DNA of 64,000 nt from Sthenelais limicola (GCA_942159475.1 OW804094.1:16737708-16801707), one strand, 5' to 3'; positions 21,814 through 33,030 are shown, counted from the stretch's first letter. A program made the numbers and translations. The notes: generated from the letters alone by a model not told the origin.

Positions 21814-22049
21814 GGGTCAGATCACCAGAAAATGTACAATCAGCAGCTAAAAAATGTAGTACATTCTTCTAAATTCGACTGAAAGAATGATAAATACCTG
21901 ATTTATCTGGGTATATTTTGTATCGAGTTGACTCAAAGGATGTGTTTGGTTATGTTGAATTGTATTTTGAGTCTCATTTTTATATCAGATTTTGGTTATT
22001 TGGGTGGGTTTTTGCATTGGGAATTGTGCATTTTTTTAAAATTTCACCC
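21814..22049 (+). mobile_element. Family A element
   Basis: 236 bp; flanks GACT/AACT; right end AAAATTTCACCC. Confidence 0.88.
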
Positions 22050-22640
22050 AACTTCTGTACTTTATAGGAAAACTGTTATAGTAACGATCAGTTCGATGCA
22101 GAAAGACATGTAAAAAATACCATGTCATCTCTTTATATTTTACTTTCACAGTGATGACCATGGTGCCCATTTGCCATTGTCGAAAGGGACATAATATAAA
22201 TCCTATCACATATCATGCTCTTCCATAGCTCAAAACCATGTTTCAGAAATGAACTCGCTTTTGTGAGAGAATTTTCTATGTCCAAGATCGAGCGGGTTCT
22301 CCACCAGTGTAATGATCTAATAGAAGAAGACTATCGAACGTCTGATCTTCATGAGAAGAACGAAACAACTGTTTAATGATCTAGAATAGTACAGGCTCCT
22401 CCTGGGTTACATGCATATGTAATGAGTGGGCGGAGCCCTTACGTAATATCCATGGCATAGCAAGTATAAGTAGACTTGCACAGTCCTAGCTATAGTTAAG
22501 TATAATTAGTGGTTTTAAGTAATGAGATAATAGGTGATAATTAGTAATTAATATAAATATAATGAGGTTACACAATGTTACGTAATGTTACATAACAGTG
22601 AAACAACTACAGAACAATGAGAACATAGTGGGATTCATAA
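22050..22640. other. Unassigned AT-rich sequence
   Basis: ACACAATGTTACGTAATGTTACATAAC is a short local repeat near 22572. Nothing else is supported. Confidence 0.4.
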
Positions 22641-22889
22641 TAGGCAGGTTCAGCAAGTCTAACATAAACGTAAACGTAACCGTATCTCAGATATATATAC
22701 CAACATACGTGAAAAGAAAGAAAGAGGTTCAGCAAAACATAGCGGGAAAAACATAACATGACATATCAAGCAAAATGTTTCATCTCACAATCCATATTTA
22801 TACATAAAAATATGACATAATTAGTCACAAAAAAGATACGGATACGGTTACGTAACTGATATATGTTTGCTTGCGGAACCTCCCTAATA
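22641..22889. mobile_element. Family H inverted-repeat element
   Basis: Reference description. TAGGCAGGTTCAGCAAG at the left and CTTGCGGAACCTCCCTA at the right are inverted, with CGTAACCGTATC repeated inward of each end. About 250 bp; other copies are at 38453 and 59931. The middle has ACATATCAAGCAAAATGTTT. Confidence 0.8.
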
Positions 22890-23004
22890 ATATCACATTG
22901 TAGCTTGAAAGATAGATTACAATAAGAAGTGATGTAATTAATAGATTCTGTCCATTCATAAATTCGTGATTTTGAATGACCTTATCATTTCATTTCAACT
23001 GGTA

Positions 23005-23180
23005 GAAACCTCCCTCTCCCTCCCCACCACCCTTTCCTCTCTGTCCCCCTTCTTCTCTAGCTCTATTTCCTGGGTATGATCATAAACTGCCTCCCTCTCA
23101 GCTCTCCCGCCCTTGATATAACCATTTTAAATGTGTTGATGAGGACGTAAAGCAACCAGTCTCACTCCCCCACTCCCCCA
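23005..23180 (+). mobile_element. Family C SINE, 5'-truncated
   Basis: Pyrimidine stretch, the CCTGGGTATGATCATAAACT block and a GACGTAAAGCAACCAGTCTC tail. The tail repeat is mutated to (CTCCCCCA)n. No clear target duplication. Confidence 0.8.
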
Positions 23181-23257
23181 GTTATAGGTATGAAGACTAG
23201 AGAAGTCATAGTTGATTTTATATTTTATTGATGGATGTATGATGAACATGGTTACAT

Positions 23258-23492
23258 GGGTCAGTTTTTCAGAAAATGTACAATTGACAGCTCTACACAT
23301 TTAGTAGATTTTGCTCAATTAGACTGAATAATGGTCAATACCAGGTATATGTAAGTTTATGCGATATTGTATTGAATAAAAGTATCAGTTCTCTTATGTT
23401 AAACTGCATTTTGAAACTGATTTCTGTCTTAAATGTGAGTTTTCTGAGAGGATTGGTGAAGTTGAATTGTACATTTTCTAAAAATCCGACCC
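23258..23492 (+). mobile_element. Family A element, complete
   Basis: 235 bp; flanks ACAT/ACAT. Confidence 0.93.
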
Positions 23493-23697
23493 ACATGGAA
23501 TGTTCTAGTGGGATCTAGATCTATAACATGGATCTTTCCAAAGGGAACGATCCATGTGATAGATGACGCAATGTACATGAATGTTCTAGATCCCTGATGA
23601 TGTAATGTACCCGAAAGTTCTAGATCATAATAGAAGTAGTTGTTAACATAAGGCTGATATGATATGTATATTTAAAGCCAGTTCCATTATCATTATC

Positions 23698-23931
23698 GGG
23701 TCAGGTTTTCAGAAAATGTATAATTCAACTTTGCCAATCCTCTCAAATAACCCTAGTTTCCGACGAAAATAAAATTTAAAATACAGTTCAACCTAACCAA
23801 ACAGATTGCTAGAATCAATGCAATGCAGAATATTCTGGAATTTATCTAGTATTGACCAAATCTTGCAGAATTTACTAAATACGTACAGCTGCTAATTGTA
23901 CATTTTCTGGAAATCTGACCCTATTAATCAT
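23698..23931 (-). mobile_element. Family A element
   Basis: 234 bp; flanks TATC/TATT. Confidence 0.9.
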
Positions 23932-23999
23932 TACTTATTCATATTCATAAATCATAATAATTAAGGTTATACCTTGTTGCATAATCATACAAGGTCGAA

Positions 24000-24340
24000 T
24001 ATGACACCAGCATGCACCCCCGCAAAACCCTCCCTACCCTCCCCTACAAGGACTCAAGGACATATTTTATTGTCGCAGTAGTCGCGATGGTCACCTTGTT
24101 CAGTAGGCATGGCCAAAGCGGATATATAAATCCTATTGCAGTGTTCTAAGGCGGAATAGGAGACTTGGAAATCCGGCTCACGTTCCGGAGTCACCGCCCG
24201 CCAGCACGGGTAGTAATGCCATCTAATATATGGGCAGGCAGTGGGAGAAACAGGAATTATCTCCACGTGCAGGAACAGTGTGGGAGTTGTTGGGGATTGG
24301 ATATGTTAGACTGGATACTTTCTAACAAAGTTAAAATTGT
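24000..24340. other. Unassigned GC-richer sequence
   Basis: Open frames at 24054-24347 on both strands; no recognisable protein. Confidence 0.35.
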
Positions 24341-24369
24341 TAAATAATATTTGAATTTATTTTATCTTG

Positions 24370-24479
24370 TATCTGATAGGGGTTATTTTGAATTGTGTTT
24401 TGAGGTTTTTTTGGATTAAATTCTGGTTATTTAGGACGGTTTCTGAATGTGAATTGTGCATTTTCTGGAGATTTCACCC
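24370..24479 (+). mobile_element. Family A fragment (right half)
   Basis: Right ~110 bp of the variant ending GGAGATTTCACCC. Confidence 0.75.
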
Positions 24480-24528
24480 ACATAGAAGTAATAATGTAGA
24501 CTATAGACTTCTATGGTCGCCAGTTGGT

Positions 24529-24761
24529 GGGTCAGAATTTCAGAAATTGTGCCATCGGCAGCTGTACACATTTAGGAAATTCTGCTAAATTAGGCTGAAA
24601 AATGATGAATACCAGGTATATTTGAGTATATTTGGTATCACATTAATTAAAAGTATCAGTTCTGATAAGTTAAACTGCATTTTAAAAGCTCATTTGTGTC
24701 TCAAATGTGGGTTATTTGAGAGGATTGAAGGTGAACTGTACATTTTCTGAAGATATGATCC
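24529..24761 (+). mobile_element. Family A element
   Basis: About 233 bp; right end decayed to GAAGATATGATCC. Confidence 0.87.
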
Positions 24762-24892
24762 TGGTATTGTATTATCTTTCACCATTCCGGGGGTTTCGGT
24801 TTCGGTTCAACTCAGCTCCTATAACTGGTCTTTTAATAACTCCTTGGGCAGTATACTACCACGTATTGCTATCTATTGTAACTTACGTTCAA

Positions 24893-24960
24893 TTCAATTC
24901 AATTCAATTCAAGTATTCTTTATTGCGTTACGATCTTACATACAATGTGGTAATTCGGTC
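24893..24960 (-). mobile_element. Retroposon 3' tail with (GAATT)n
   Basis: On the minus strand ACGCAATAAAGAATAC is followed by four to five GAATT units. This is a LINE-type ending in which AATAAA is followed by a short tandem repeat rather than poly-A. A (TA)n run lies at 24966-24984. Confidence 0.5.
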
Positions 24961-24984
24961 GTCTATATATATATATATATATAG

Positions 24985-25610
24985 ACAAAAGTCTAAGTAG
25001 TTCTTCCACCGGCTGCCATCTACTTGATTTGTTTAATTACAGAAGTTACAACATGAACATGAAAATAAATTATATGTAAAAGTAATGGAATACATGATAT
25101 GGTCAGATGAGGGTTGAAAATAATGACTGTTGAACAAAGTGAGGTTATTAAATTACAATACAAGACATTAAGTAAGATGCTGTTAGTTATTAAAGACATT
25201 AGATTATCGTAATATCAGATTTTTAGGCTGGTCAGAAAGCGAAAACATTTTTGTTACAAGCTGAGAGTAATCTGTTTAGTTTACTGTTTAGTACTGTACT
25301 TACTTATATTCACCTTAGGTGAGACATAGTGAGACAGCCATATCCAGGGGTTGATAACTCAGTCAGCTAGCACTGAAGTGTAGGAGAAATAGCACATCTG
25401 TCTAGAGCAGGGTCAGTACACACATCACTCATGTCTCAGGGTCTGAAGCCAGCACCTCAGACCACTGTACCACCAATGCCAATGACATGGTCTATAGAAA
25501 TTAAATGAACAGACCGAATAGTGCACTAGAATGTGTCACTCTCCATGTCAATTCCTCGTTTCATCTTCTTAGTTCTTCTTTTTTTCTCCTTGCTCATCAT
25601 TCAGTATCCT
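24985..25610. other. Unassigned sequence
   Basis: Between 25315 and 25490 there are faint tRNA-like boxes (for example GTACAGTGGTCTGAGG on the minus strand), too weak to call. Confidence 0.35.
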
Positions 25611-25707
25611 TTGGCATCTCTGTATCAGTGTGCAAACCACTCTTAAGGCCCTAGTCCACTAAGCTGATTTTTTTTCATTAGGCCAATAATATATTACACA
25701 TATACAT

Positions 25708-25829
25708 TAATAATACACCCTGATGAAGGAAAAATGATCTCCGAAACGTTGGTCGCATAATAATAAAACATCTCAAGCAAACATTAACTTGCATCGTCTT
25801 TCTTACGGTGTTGGTGTTTATTTCTTTAA
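25708..25829 (+). mobile_element. Penelope-like retroelement terminal piece
   Basis: Homologous to the reverse strand of 50272-50402: both share CACCCTGA-GAAGG, AAACGTTGGTC, AACATCTCAAGCA and CATCGTCTTTCTTACGGT. A CTGATGA...GAAAC layout of this kind is known from terminal repeats of Penelope-like elements. The same element probably continues after the TTAA insertion (26569-26780). No reverse transcriptase or GIY-YIG domain is present. Confidence 0.55.
25718..25754 (+). ncRNA. Hammerhead-ribozyme-like motif
   Basis: CTGATGA (25720-25726), then A, stem GGA...TCC, then GAAAC (25743-25747) and GTT. ACC/GGT could form stem I. Stem III is essentially absent, as in the small Penelope-associated variants that act as dimers. 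One extra A before stem II is unusual. Confidence 0.45.
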
Positions 25830-26564
25830 AGAGATAAACCACAGTTCAACTGGGAAAAAAACTGAAAATAACATTTTGTTTAAACTTTGCCTTGTGAAAG
25901 AACAAGGTTATGTGAATTCAAAAAGCCAATAAAAACAATATGTCACCGGGTTAGTTTTCATTTCAGGGAGCCCTGAAATTTAGGGTTGTTCACTATAGAA
26001 GTCTATGAGAAAAGGACAATTTTTTTCGTTTTTTCAGTATAAAAAAAAAATTGAAAATAACTTTTCCCTAAAAATCTCTGTAGACATAGCTAACATATTG
26101 CTTTACCCTTTCAAGCAATAAAAAATGGGGGTCACCGACTTTTTAAAAAAGTTATTCAAATGAATCTGATTCCCAATGAGTTAAAAACAGGAATATTGAA
26201 GATTTTAAAAGCTAAATAATATTGTTCAAAATATGTTGATACCCTGTTCTTTCATGCATGAGGGTAAACCTGTATAGTGTTTATGTTTAGAAGACATTTC
26301 AACTGAAAAATGTTATTTATCTGTCTGAAATCTTGGAAAAACTAAGAAAATATCAATTTTCTCCACATACTTCAATACTAAACTTTGGTGGTCTCTAGAA
26401 TGAAAAAAAAAATGCTGAGATACATTTTTTTTGCTTTTTGGTATCCCCAAACCACCTTCTTTCTCAAGACGCAGTTTGAAAAAATTATTGTCACTCCTTA
26501 TTTTTCATGCATTAGTTCCTTGAATTCCCTCCTGCAGCAGTGCATATGACTGTGGTTTATCTCT
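25830..26564. mobile_element. TTAA-inserting inverted-repeat element
   Basis: 735 bp with 16-bp perfect ends AGAGATAAACCACAGT / ACTGTGGTTTATCTCT, flanked by TTAA (25826-25829 and 26565-26568). TTAA duplications are known for piggyBac, Kolobok and Sola3. The interior is non-coding and rich in A/T runs. Confidence 0.82.
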
Positions 26565-26934
26565 TTAAATCAATAATATAATTAATTACAAGAAAGAATG
26601 CGTACTGTCCATCACGGACGTTTTCAAACGCTACCTTTTAGAACAGTAATCGTAGTTGTAACTACATGCTACCAAACACAAATATAGACAGAAAGAAATT
26701 ATATAACACTAAAATACAAACACAATCCTTTTACAGCAAATCTGTTTACTAGTAGACATTTATATAAAACAAAGACATGATTCTCATTTAATTTTGCACT
26801 GCAGAGGACTCTTTTCCACTAAATTCTGTAATAATCGCATAAGAATTGGCTTAGTGGACTCAGGCCTTTAGTTGTTGGTTTACTGGGTGATGTATTAGTT
26901 GGCATCTCTGTACCAGTGTGCAAACCAATATTAA

Positions 26935-27443
26935 CGACCTTGGCCACTAAGCCCATTCTCATATGAGATGTGTTTCAGGAAAATGAGTCATAAGTCGCAA
27001 AATTGATATTTTTCAAAGTGTTTTTTTCACAAGATCACATTATTGGAATGTTCTGATTTTTGGAGGGTTCATCACTTATACCTATATCAATCGATGTATT
27101 CAATTTCAGGACAATCTATGTAGTATATCTCTTAGATTTAATTGTCCTCATCTGGACTAAATTAAGTTACTTTAATGTTTATTCGCCCTAGAAATATTGG
27201 AAACTTTTTTTTTCAAAAACGAAAATATCAAAGAAATACTTATGAGATTATTAGACTGTTTACTATCATTGGAATCCGCTTGATCTCATCTTTTCAAATA
27301 CATTGGTATCTGAATATCTAATTTTTGCGACTTATGACTCATTTTCCTAAAACACATCACATATGATTCTCACATAATTTAGTAGAAAAGAGTCCTCTGC
27401 AGCGCAAAATCGCATGAAAATCGGTTTAGTAAACTACGGCCTT
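26935..27443 (+). mobile_element. Family E element (copy 2) split by family B
   Basis: Left GGCCACTAAGCCCATTCTC and right ATCGGTTTAGTAAACTACGGCC. It is broken at ATAT by the B copy. Confidence 0.87.
26965..27360. mobile_element. Family B element nested in family E
   Basis: 396 bp; flanks ATAT/ATAT lie inside the host sequence CATTCTCATATGATTCTCAC. Confidence 0.93.
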
Positions 27444-27712
27444 TAGTTGTTGGTTTACTGGGTGATGAATATCTAGGTTTAAGCAGCTGTCTGCATGAGT
27501 TGGTTTTCTGTGCACTTGGTTGCCCAGTCTTTCTGACAGACTAGAGAATAAAAAAACCATAACTTCTCAACAGTGCAATAGATGTCACCTTCAATGCCCT
27601 CTAGCATCTAAAAGATTTAAAATATTCTGAACAAGTAAAAAGAAATGTTGCAACATACCTAACTGCACATACGTGAGGAATCTAACCCATGTACCGCTGT
27701 ATTATAAGTAAT

Positions 27713-28039
27713 AGGATATTTGCATAGCCGCCATTTTGAATCTTGGAACTAATGGTACAGTTTAAAACCTATGGAAAACATGGCATGTTCAGCAATGAAT
27801 ATTCATCAATGCTCTAATGTCAATATCCATGTGTTTTACATGTTTCTATAACACAAGACTTCATATTTCCCATCATGCATTTGGTTTTCAGAAATTATTC
27901 TTACAAGCTCTGATATCCGTGAAAACATTCTTTCAATTTTTGATAACAACTTTGCCAAATATTTCTATGTCAGTCTTGAACTGAATCCGTCCCAGCATGC
28001 ACTGTGCCATACATGCGCAGTGAGACATGGAACTCCCCT
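27713..28039 (+). mobile_element. Family D element
   Basis: 327 bp. The left end is mutated to AGGATATTTGCATAGCCGCC, and GATTCGCATGGAATTAT is deleted near it. Confidence 0.87.
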
Positions 28040-28796
28040 ATTGTACCTCAGCAGCTGCTGAAGCCTGTAGGAATCTGGGAGGAGCCATAATTGATGATAG
28101 GTGTCCTTGCTTACAGACAACTGCACCAGCTTATGGAAACACAATCCCGTCTGCCTACAACTCTCTAGGGCACACGTAGTTTGAGTCTGGTGCTTATACT
28201 GATGTATTGACAATATCAAGACACTATCATACTAGAGCGACTCCACTAGAGAGAAAAAAGGCGCCGACAAATTTTGTTGTTGCCCACTAATTTGTTGCAA
28301 CAAATATCCATACAGAAACAACAGTTTCCAGAGAATGTGGCAACACATCTGACACTCCTCCATTTGCGTTTTCATTGCAAACATGAAATGAACTGATGTT
28401 AGTGGGCGACAAAAAACATTGTCGCAGCCGTTTTTCCTCTAGTGGAGTTCCGCTATAAGGCAGGTATGAATCGTGGATAGAACTTTCTGTGTATGTTTCA
28501 CAGTTCTTCCCAAAACGCCTTGGCTGCAAATAGTTGACAAATCAAATACAATCAATTTGTTATAGAATAACAATACAATACATCAATCTATTACAAATTG
28601 TCATTAGTTCAAGTTTTCGCTTATTCTATTTTATCTATTGAATTAACAATCATATAGATATAAAATGCACTATTATTGTCATTAGTGTAACTAATGCATA
28701 ACATGTCTTATTAGTTTTTTTACTAGTCTTACTTGCTTGAATTTGATCAAATATCCTTGTGATGAGTACAAGTTTCATATACTGCCTTAGCACTAT
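28040..28796. other. Unassigned sequence
   Basis: Two minus-strand open frames (27965-28219, 28287-28529) show no recognisable domain. The region 28225-28460 carries an inverted CACTAGAG...CTCTAGTG pair (about 28243 and 28435) enclosing roughly 200 bp, possibly another small inverted-repeat element. Confidence 0.4.
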
Positions 28797-29225
28797 TTTC
28801 TTCTTTTTTTTTTAATTTAGAATTTTACAGCAAATCTATTCATAGGTTGACAGATGAACATAGGCAAACGTGTACAGAGTACAAATAAAGTTATGAACAA
28901 GGTTGCCATGTACAAGTGTGTCAGATTTTCACAAAATATACCATTGGCAGATCTATACCTTTGGTAAATTCTGCTAAATTAGACCGAAAAATCAACACTA
29001 GGTATATCTATATATATTTAGTATTGCCTTGATTCGAACAATCTGTTAGGTTATGTTGAACTGTATTTTAAGTCTCATTTTCCCCTTAAATCCGTCTTAT
29101 TTTTGAGGATTTCTGAACGTGTATTGTGCATTTTCTGGAAACTTCACCCAAATGAGGATTATGAGCTCACAGGTGATATTTAAATATAGAAAAAAACATG
29201 GTCTTCCGCCCACTGCTGTGTCTAT
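28797..29225. repeat. Dispersed repeat N, split by family A
   Basis: Shares TTTAGAAT-TACAGCAAATC and CATGGTCTTCCGCCCACTGCTGTGTCTA with 47530-47730. A reversed piece occurs at about 35625-35665. The T-rich start suggests a minus-strand retroposon. Confidence 0.55.
28918..29149 (+). mobile_element. Family A element in repeat N
   Basis: 232 bp; ends GTGTCAGATTTTCAC and GGAAACTTCACCC. Confidence 0.87.
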
Positions 29226-30723
29226 ATAAATTAATTACTTATAAAACATACTGAGTGATAATAGATGAAAATACAGTGTCACGTATTACACAATAGAACT
29301 GTTATAAGAAAGCACACTGCAAACAACCTACTGAACTATGTTTCAAATTTTTAAAAAATCCATCCATCATCCGAGGTAATAAAACAAGAGCGGACTGGAT
29401 TACTAACGACCTTCCAGAACACGCTAGATCATTCTTAAGCAACATTAACAAGCGATAATGGAGACTTCGGTTTTTGTGATCGGAACTTTGTGTCCTTTCA
29501 AATTATTGTCCATTTACCTTCGCCTTAAAGAAAGGCTCTTTTTAATCTTCCAAGGATCTTTTTTTCCCCTCTGAGGAGTTCCTTTGTGTTGCTGTTTCTT
29601 TCGTAAACGCGGCCACATTCATTTTGTGATTAGGACATAAAAGCGACATGAGCAATGGGCTTTTGCCTTGTGTTTCTATGTTGCTTGGATTATTTAAATG
29701 ATCGTGATTTCTATAGAAATGTTTACTAAATTGAGCTCAGCGATTGATATGGTTTTGGAATGACGGAGAAGGAATTTTATGGATGCGAAATGCCTTTTAC
29801 AAATAGATAAAGCAATTGTGGTAAGATGGTTGGAAAGCTTGACTTCCCAATGAAATTTAGTTATCTGGATACATCTGTATATTGCTAATAACATTTCAGT
29901 TACATGTATAATATTCAGAATCAGTAAACTTTATTGCGCAAAAAGTAAAAGACTAGCAATTACAATTTTATTTTTAAACAGAAATTTTATTCAGGCTTTG
30001 TATTACAGTTTTGATGCCCTCCCCTCAGAGGTGATGTTCTTTAGCACCCTGATTATATTTCAGCATTTCGAGGGATGCAGTGTATATACAAAATCAATAA
30101 TCCATAAGTACAATCTTTAGGTTTTATATAAACCTCGTGCCATTATAATACATAAATAACTTGTTGTAAGCCGTTTTGTCTAATATTTAACCGAACATTT
30201 AAAGAAACGAAAAAATGAGAAAAGGATGGAGTATGAAATGAGATGTTTTACGAAATAATGTGATGTAAGGAGTTCCCGACTATTGTGTATCATTTCATGT
30301 GTCGAGATGACATGGGTGAATTTGTATAAGAATAAAGGGGTGGGGGATTGCATTTCACTCCGGGGCCATATCGACCCATTGAATGGTTGACAACCATTTT
30401 GCCTTACCTCGTTCTGTAGATTCACTCACTCATTATTATACAGTTTTTGAGATTTCGCTAGTTTCAATTCCATGTAGGAATATTTACACAATCAACAAAA
30501 GGCATTTACTATTGCATGCAATCTGAGAATTGGTTTAATCGTTGAAAATACAATTTTAATCTCTATTTAATCACGGTGCAGTAAAACACTATTGGGAGCA
30601 GTGCCAGAACTACAAATTAAACCTGTAAAATGTTTTTCCCTTTCATGAAAAAAATATTAATTAGGGCAGACAGATGTGTAAATTGTCGTATTATCGGAAT
30701 GAGCGTTAACAAACAAACTTTAT
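29226..30723. other. Unassigned sequence, no gene seen
   Basis: AGTAAACTTTATTGCGCAAA at about 29924 and the T-rich start at 29966 read on the minus strand like AATAAA-type 3' ends. Open frames 29694-30425 lack features. Confidence 0.4.
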
Positions 30724-30882
30724 GGGTCAGATCACCAGCAAAGGTACAGTCGGCAACTCTACACATTTAGTAAATTCTGCTAAATTCTGCTGACAAATGA
30801 TTAATACTAGCTATATCTGATCATATTCGGAATTGCCTTGATTCAAAGCATGTGTTAGGTTATGTTGAATTGTATTTTGAGT
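30724..30882 (+). mobile_element. Family A element, right part lost
   Basis: About 160 bp; breaks off at TATTTTGAG shortly before the next copy. Confidence 0.82.
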
Positions 30883-30899
30883 ATACTTCCCCCATACAT

Positions 30900-31138
30900 G
30901 GGTCAGATTTTCAGAAAATCTACAATTCACCTTAATCAATCCTCTCAAACAACCCACATTTAAGACAGAAATGAGCTTCAAAATGCAGTTTAACATAACA
31001 GAACTGATACTTTAAATCAACGCGACACCAAATATACTCAGATATACCCAGTATTCATCATTTTTCAGCCTAATTTAGCAGAATTTCCTAAATGTTTTAG
31101 AGCTGCCAATTTCTGTACATTTTCTGACAAACTGACCC
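30900..31138 (-). mobile_element. Family A element, complete
   Basis: 239 bp; flanks ACAT/ACAT. Confidence 0.92.
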
Positions 31139-31727
31139 ACATGACTCATACACCTCGGAGCCTTCTATCAAAGAATGGAAACACACATATGGACCGGTGT
31201 AAGAGCAAGTTTTAAGCTCGCCCAGGGCGAACAAGAACTGTATCCATTCTGCAGAAGCAAGGTTCTAATCAAAGGAAAAGGCACGAGTCAAACCCCGCCC
31301 CAGTCCCCAATGCTAAGCTGATGAATCTAAGGCCCAGGACACTTTAGCGTCGCTAAGTCCCGTTCACCTTTGACCCGGAAGCGGAACCCTGTGATCATTG
31401 CGCAACCTTTGGGCAATGTACATTCTCCCCTTAGCCGTGGTGACCTTGGTTCGCCTGGTGGTGACCTTGTAAGTTGGGCGGCCAGATGGAGCGCCAGACA
31501 ACCATATTACGACACTGGTTGCGACCGCATGACGACAACTGGCTGGGCGATAATAGGAAGAAACCTAAGGCCAGTAAGATAACCTTGGTGCACGGAGCTA
31601 AAAGCAAATTCCATTATTGAAGCCCGCGCTATCTTTTCTGTAGGTCTCCAGGATTTGAGTGTATACATTTCGCGTTGCCTCACTCTGTGTTCACAAACAT
31701 CCATATACAGTGCCTAATACTACCTAT
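31139..31727. other. Unassigned GC-richer unique sequence
   Basis: The most gene-like composition of the non-repeat stretches. An open frame on + (31370-31582) and one on - (31507-31704) have no recognisable motif or good splice bounds. Confidence 0.35.
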
Positions 31728-31960
31728 GGGTGAGATCGTCAGAAAATGTACAATTTGCCTTCACCAATCCTCTCAAATAACCCACATTTAAGACGAAAAT
31801 AAGATTCAAAATACAGTTTAACATAACAGAACAGATATTCAACCAACACAAAATCAAATATACTCAGATATACTCGCTATTCATCATTTCTTAGCAGAAT
31901 TTAGCAGAATTTACTAAATCTGTGGAGCTGCTGATCGTACATTTTCTGACGACCTGACCC
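31728..31960 (-). mobile_element. Family A element
   Basis: 233 bp; flanks CTAT/ATAT. Confidence 0.9.
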
Positions 31961-32290
31961 ATATGTCCACATATTGCTCTGATATGTCCAAGTGACTGAG
32001 AGATTTAGATATAGATGTACGTTCTTAGATATTCTAAGTAGTTCTGACTCTATAGGCCTACACAAATTTGTGGTATACGTCGTAATTTCGTATCACAGCT
32101 GATGTTTATTTAGTAATATAAAACATTTTCATTATTATAATATTTATTAATATAAGACATGTTCTAAAGAATTCTGAAGCTGTATTATATATTTTTGATA
32201 GAGAAAAACATGTTACCAAGATATCATGTTATTACCTTAAGTGGATAGGGTTAGGCCCAAAACAGAGTGGTCAGGCGATGGGGGAATTGT
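31961..32290. other. Unassigned AT-rich sequence
   Basis: No supported structure. Confidence 0.4.
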
Positions 32291-32358
32291 GTTTGGTTTT
32301 GTCTTTATTAGGGTCCGACGTTTCGAGCTACATTAGCCCTTCATCAGGGGTTTTCATG
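32291..32358 (-). mobile_element. Penelope-like terminal piece
   Basis: On the minus strand CCCCTGATGAAGGGCTAATG is followed by AGCTCGAAACGTCGGACCC and AATAAAGACAAAACC. This is a different subfamily from 25708. Confidence 0.5.
32312..32350 (-). ncRNA. Hammerhead-ribozyme-like motif
   Basis: Minus strand: CTGATGA (32347-32341), A, stem II GGGCT-AATGT-AGCTC (five pairs, one G-T), GAAAC (32324-32320), then GTC (32319-32317). All core bases of the hammerhead are present, but stem III is missing and one A precedes stem II. Confidence 0.5.
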
Positions 32359-32365
32359 TCATATA

Positions 32366-32658
32366 GGTCAGATTGTCAGAAAATGTACAAAAGTTTTAGC
32401 AGTAGTTCTACACATTTAGTAAATTCTGCTAAATTCGACAGGATTTATTTTATAGATACTAGATATATCTGAGTATATTCGGTATCGAGTTGATTCAGAG
32501 GATGTGTTTGGTTTTGTTTCCAGAAAATGCACAATTCACAGAAAATGCACAATTCCCATTCAGAAACCCTCACAAATATCCCGAATTTAAGGCAAAAATG
32601 AGCAGAATTTACTAAATGTGTTGCTCTGCCATTTGTACATTTTCTGAAAAACTGACCC
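32366..32658. mobile_element. Chimeric family A element (forward and reverse halves)
   Basis: A forward copy (to about 32514) runs into a reverse copy (from about 32515). CAGAAAATGCACAATTC is duplicated at the junction, and the whole ends ACTGACCC. Confidence 0.82.
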
Positions 32659-32797
32659 AGATGTCTAAACATTTCCTTTCGATGGCTTGGATTCTACCTT
32701 GTGGGTACGTTGTCTGGGTCAACCCATGTAAAAATATGTCACATAATCCATAGAATATACTTCCAACCATAAGTAAAGATATTATATAGAGCTTTAT

Positions 32798-33030
32798 GGG
32801 TCAGACCACCAGAAAATGTACAATCGTCAGTTCTACACATTTTTTAAATTCTGCTAAATTCGACTGAAAAATGATAAATACCAGGTATATCTGAGTATAT
32901 TTGGCATCGAGTTGATTCAAGGGATGTATTTTGTTATGTTGATTGTGTTCTGAGGCTTATTTTTGTATTAAATTCGGGTTATTTGGGAGGCTTTCTTAAT
33001 GTGAATTGTGCATTTTCTGGAAACGTCACC
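32798..33030 (+). mobile_element. Family A element
   Basis: 233 bp; left GGGTCAGACCACCAG, right GGAAACGTCACC. Confidence 0.88.

Larger units (their letters stand above)
25645..26868 (-). mobile_element. Family E element (copy 1) split by a Penelope-like piece
   Basis: Outer ends AAGGCCCTAGTCCACTAAGC and GGCTTAGTGGACTCAGGCCT. Roughly 1.1 kb interrupts the left arm after AAGCTGATT. Confidence 0.82.
25611..27467. repeat. Tandem duplication of a family E locus
   Basis: Unit 1 is 25611-26898 and unit 2 is 26899-27467. Both begin TTGGCATCTCTGTA-CAGTGTGCAAACC, contain a family E element, and end GTTGTTGGTTTACTGGGTGATG. The units differ in length because their E copies hold different insertions. 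Confidence 0.88.

Noticed and set aside
25315..25490. tRNA-like boxes on both strands
   Set aside because: Stems cannot be formed and box matches are at chance level.
31370..31582. 70-residue frame in GC-richer DNA
   Set aside because: No motif, no splice bounds, and a competing frame on the other strand. Left as unassigned.
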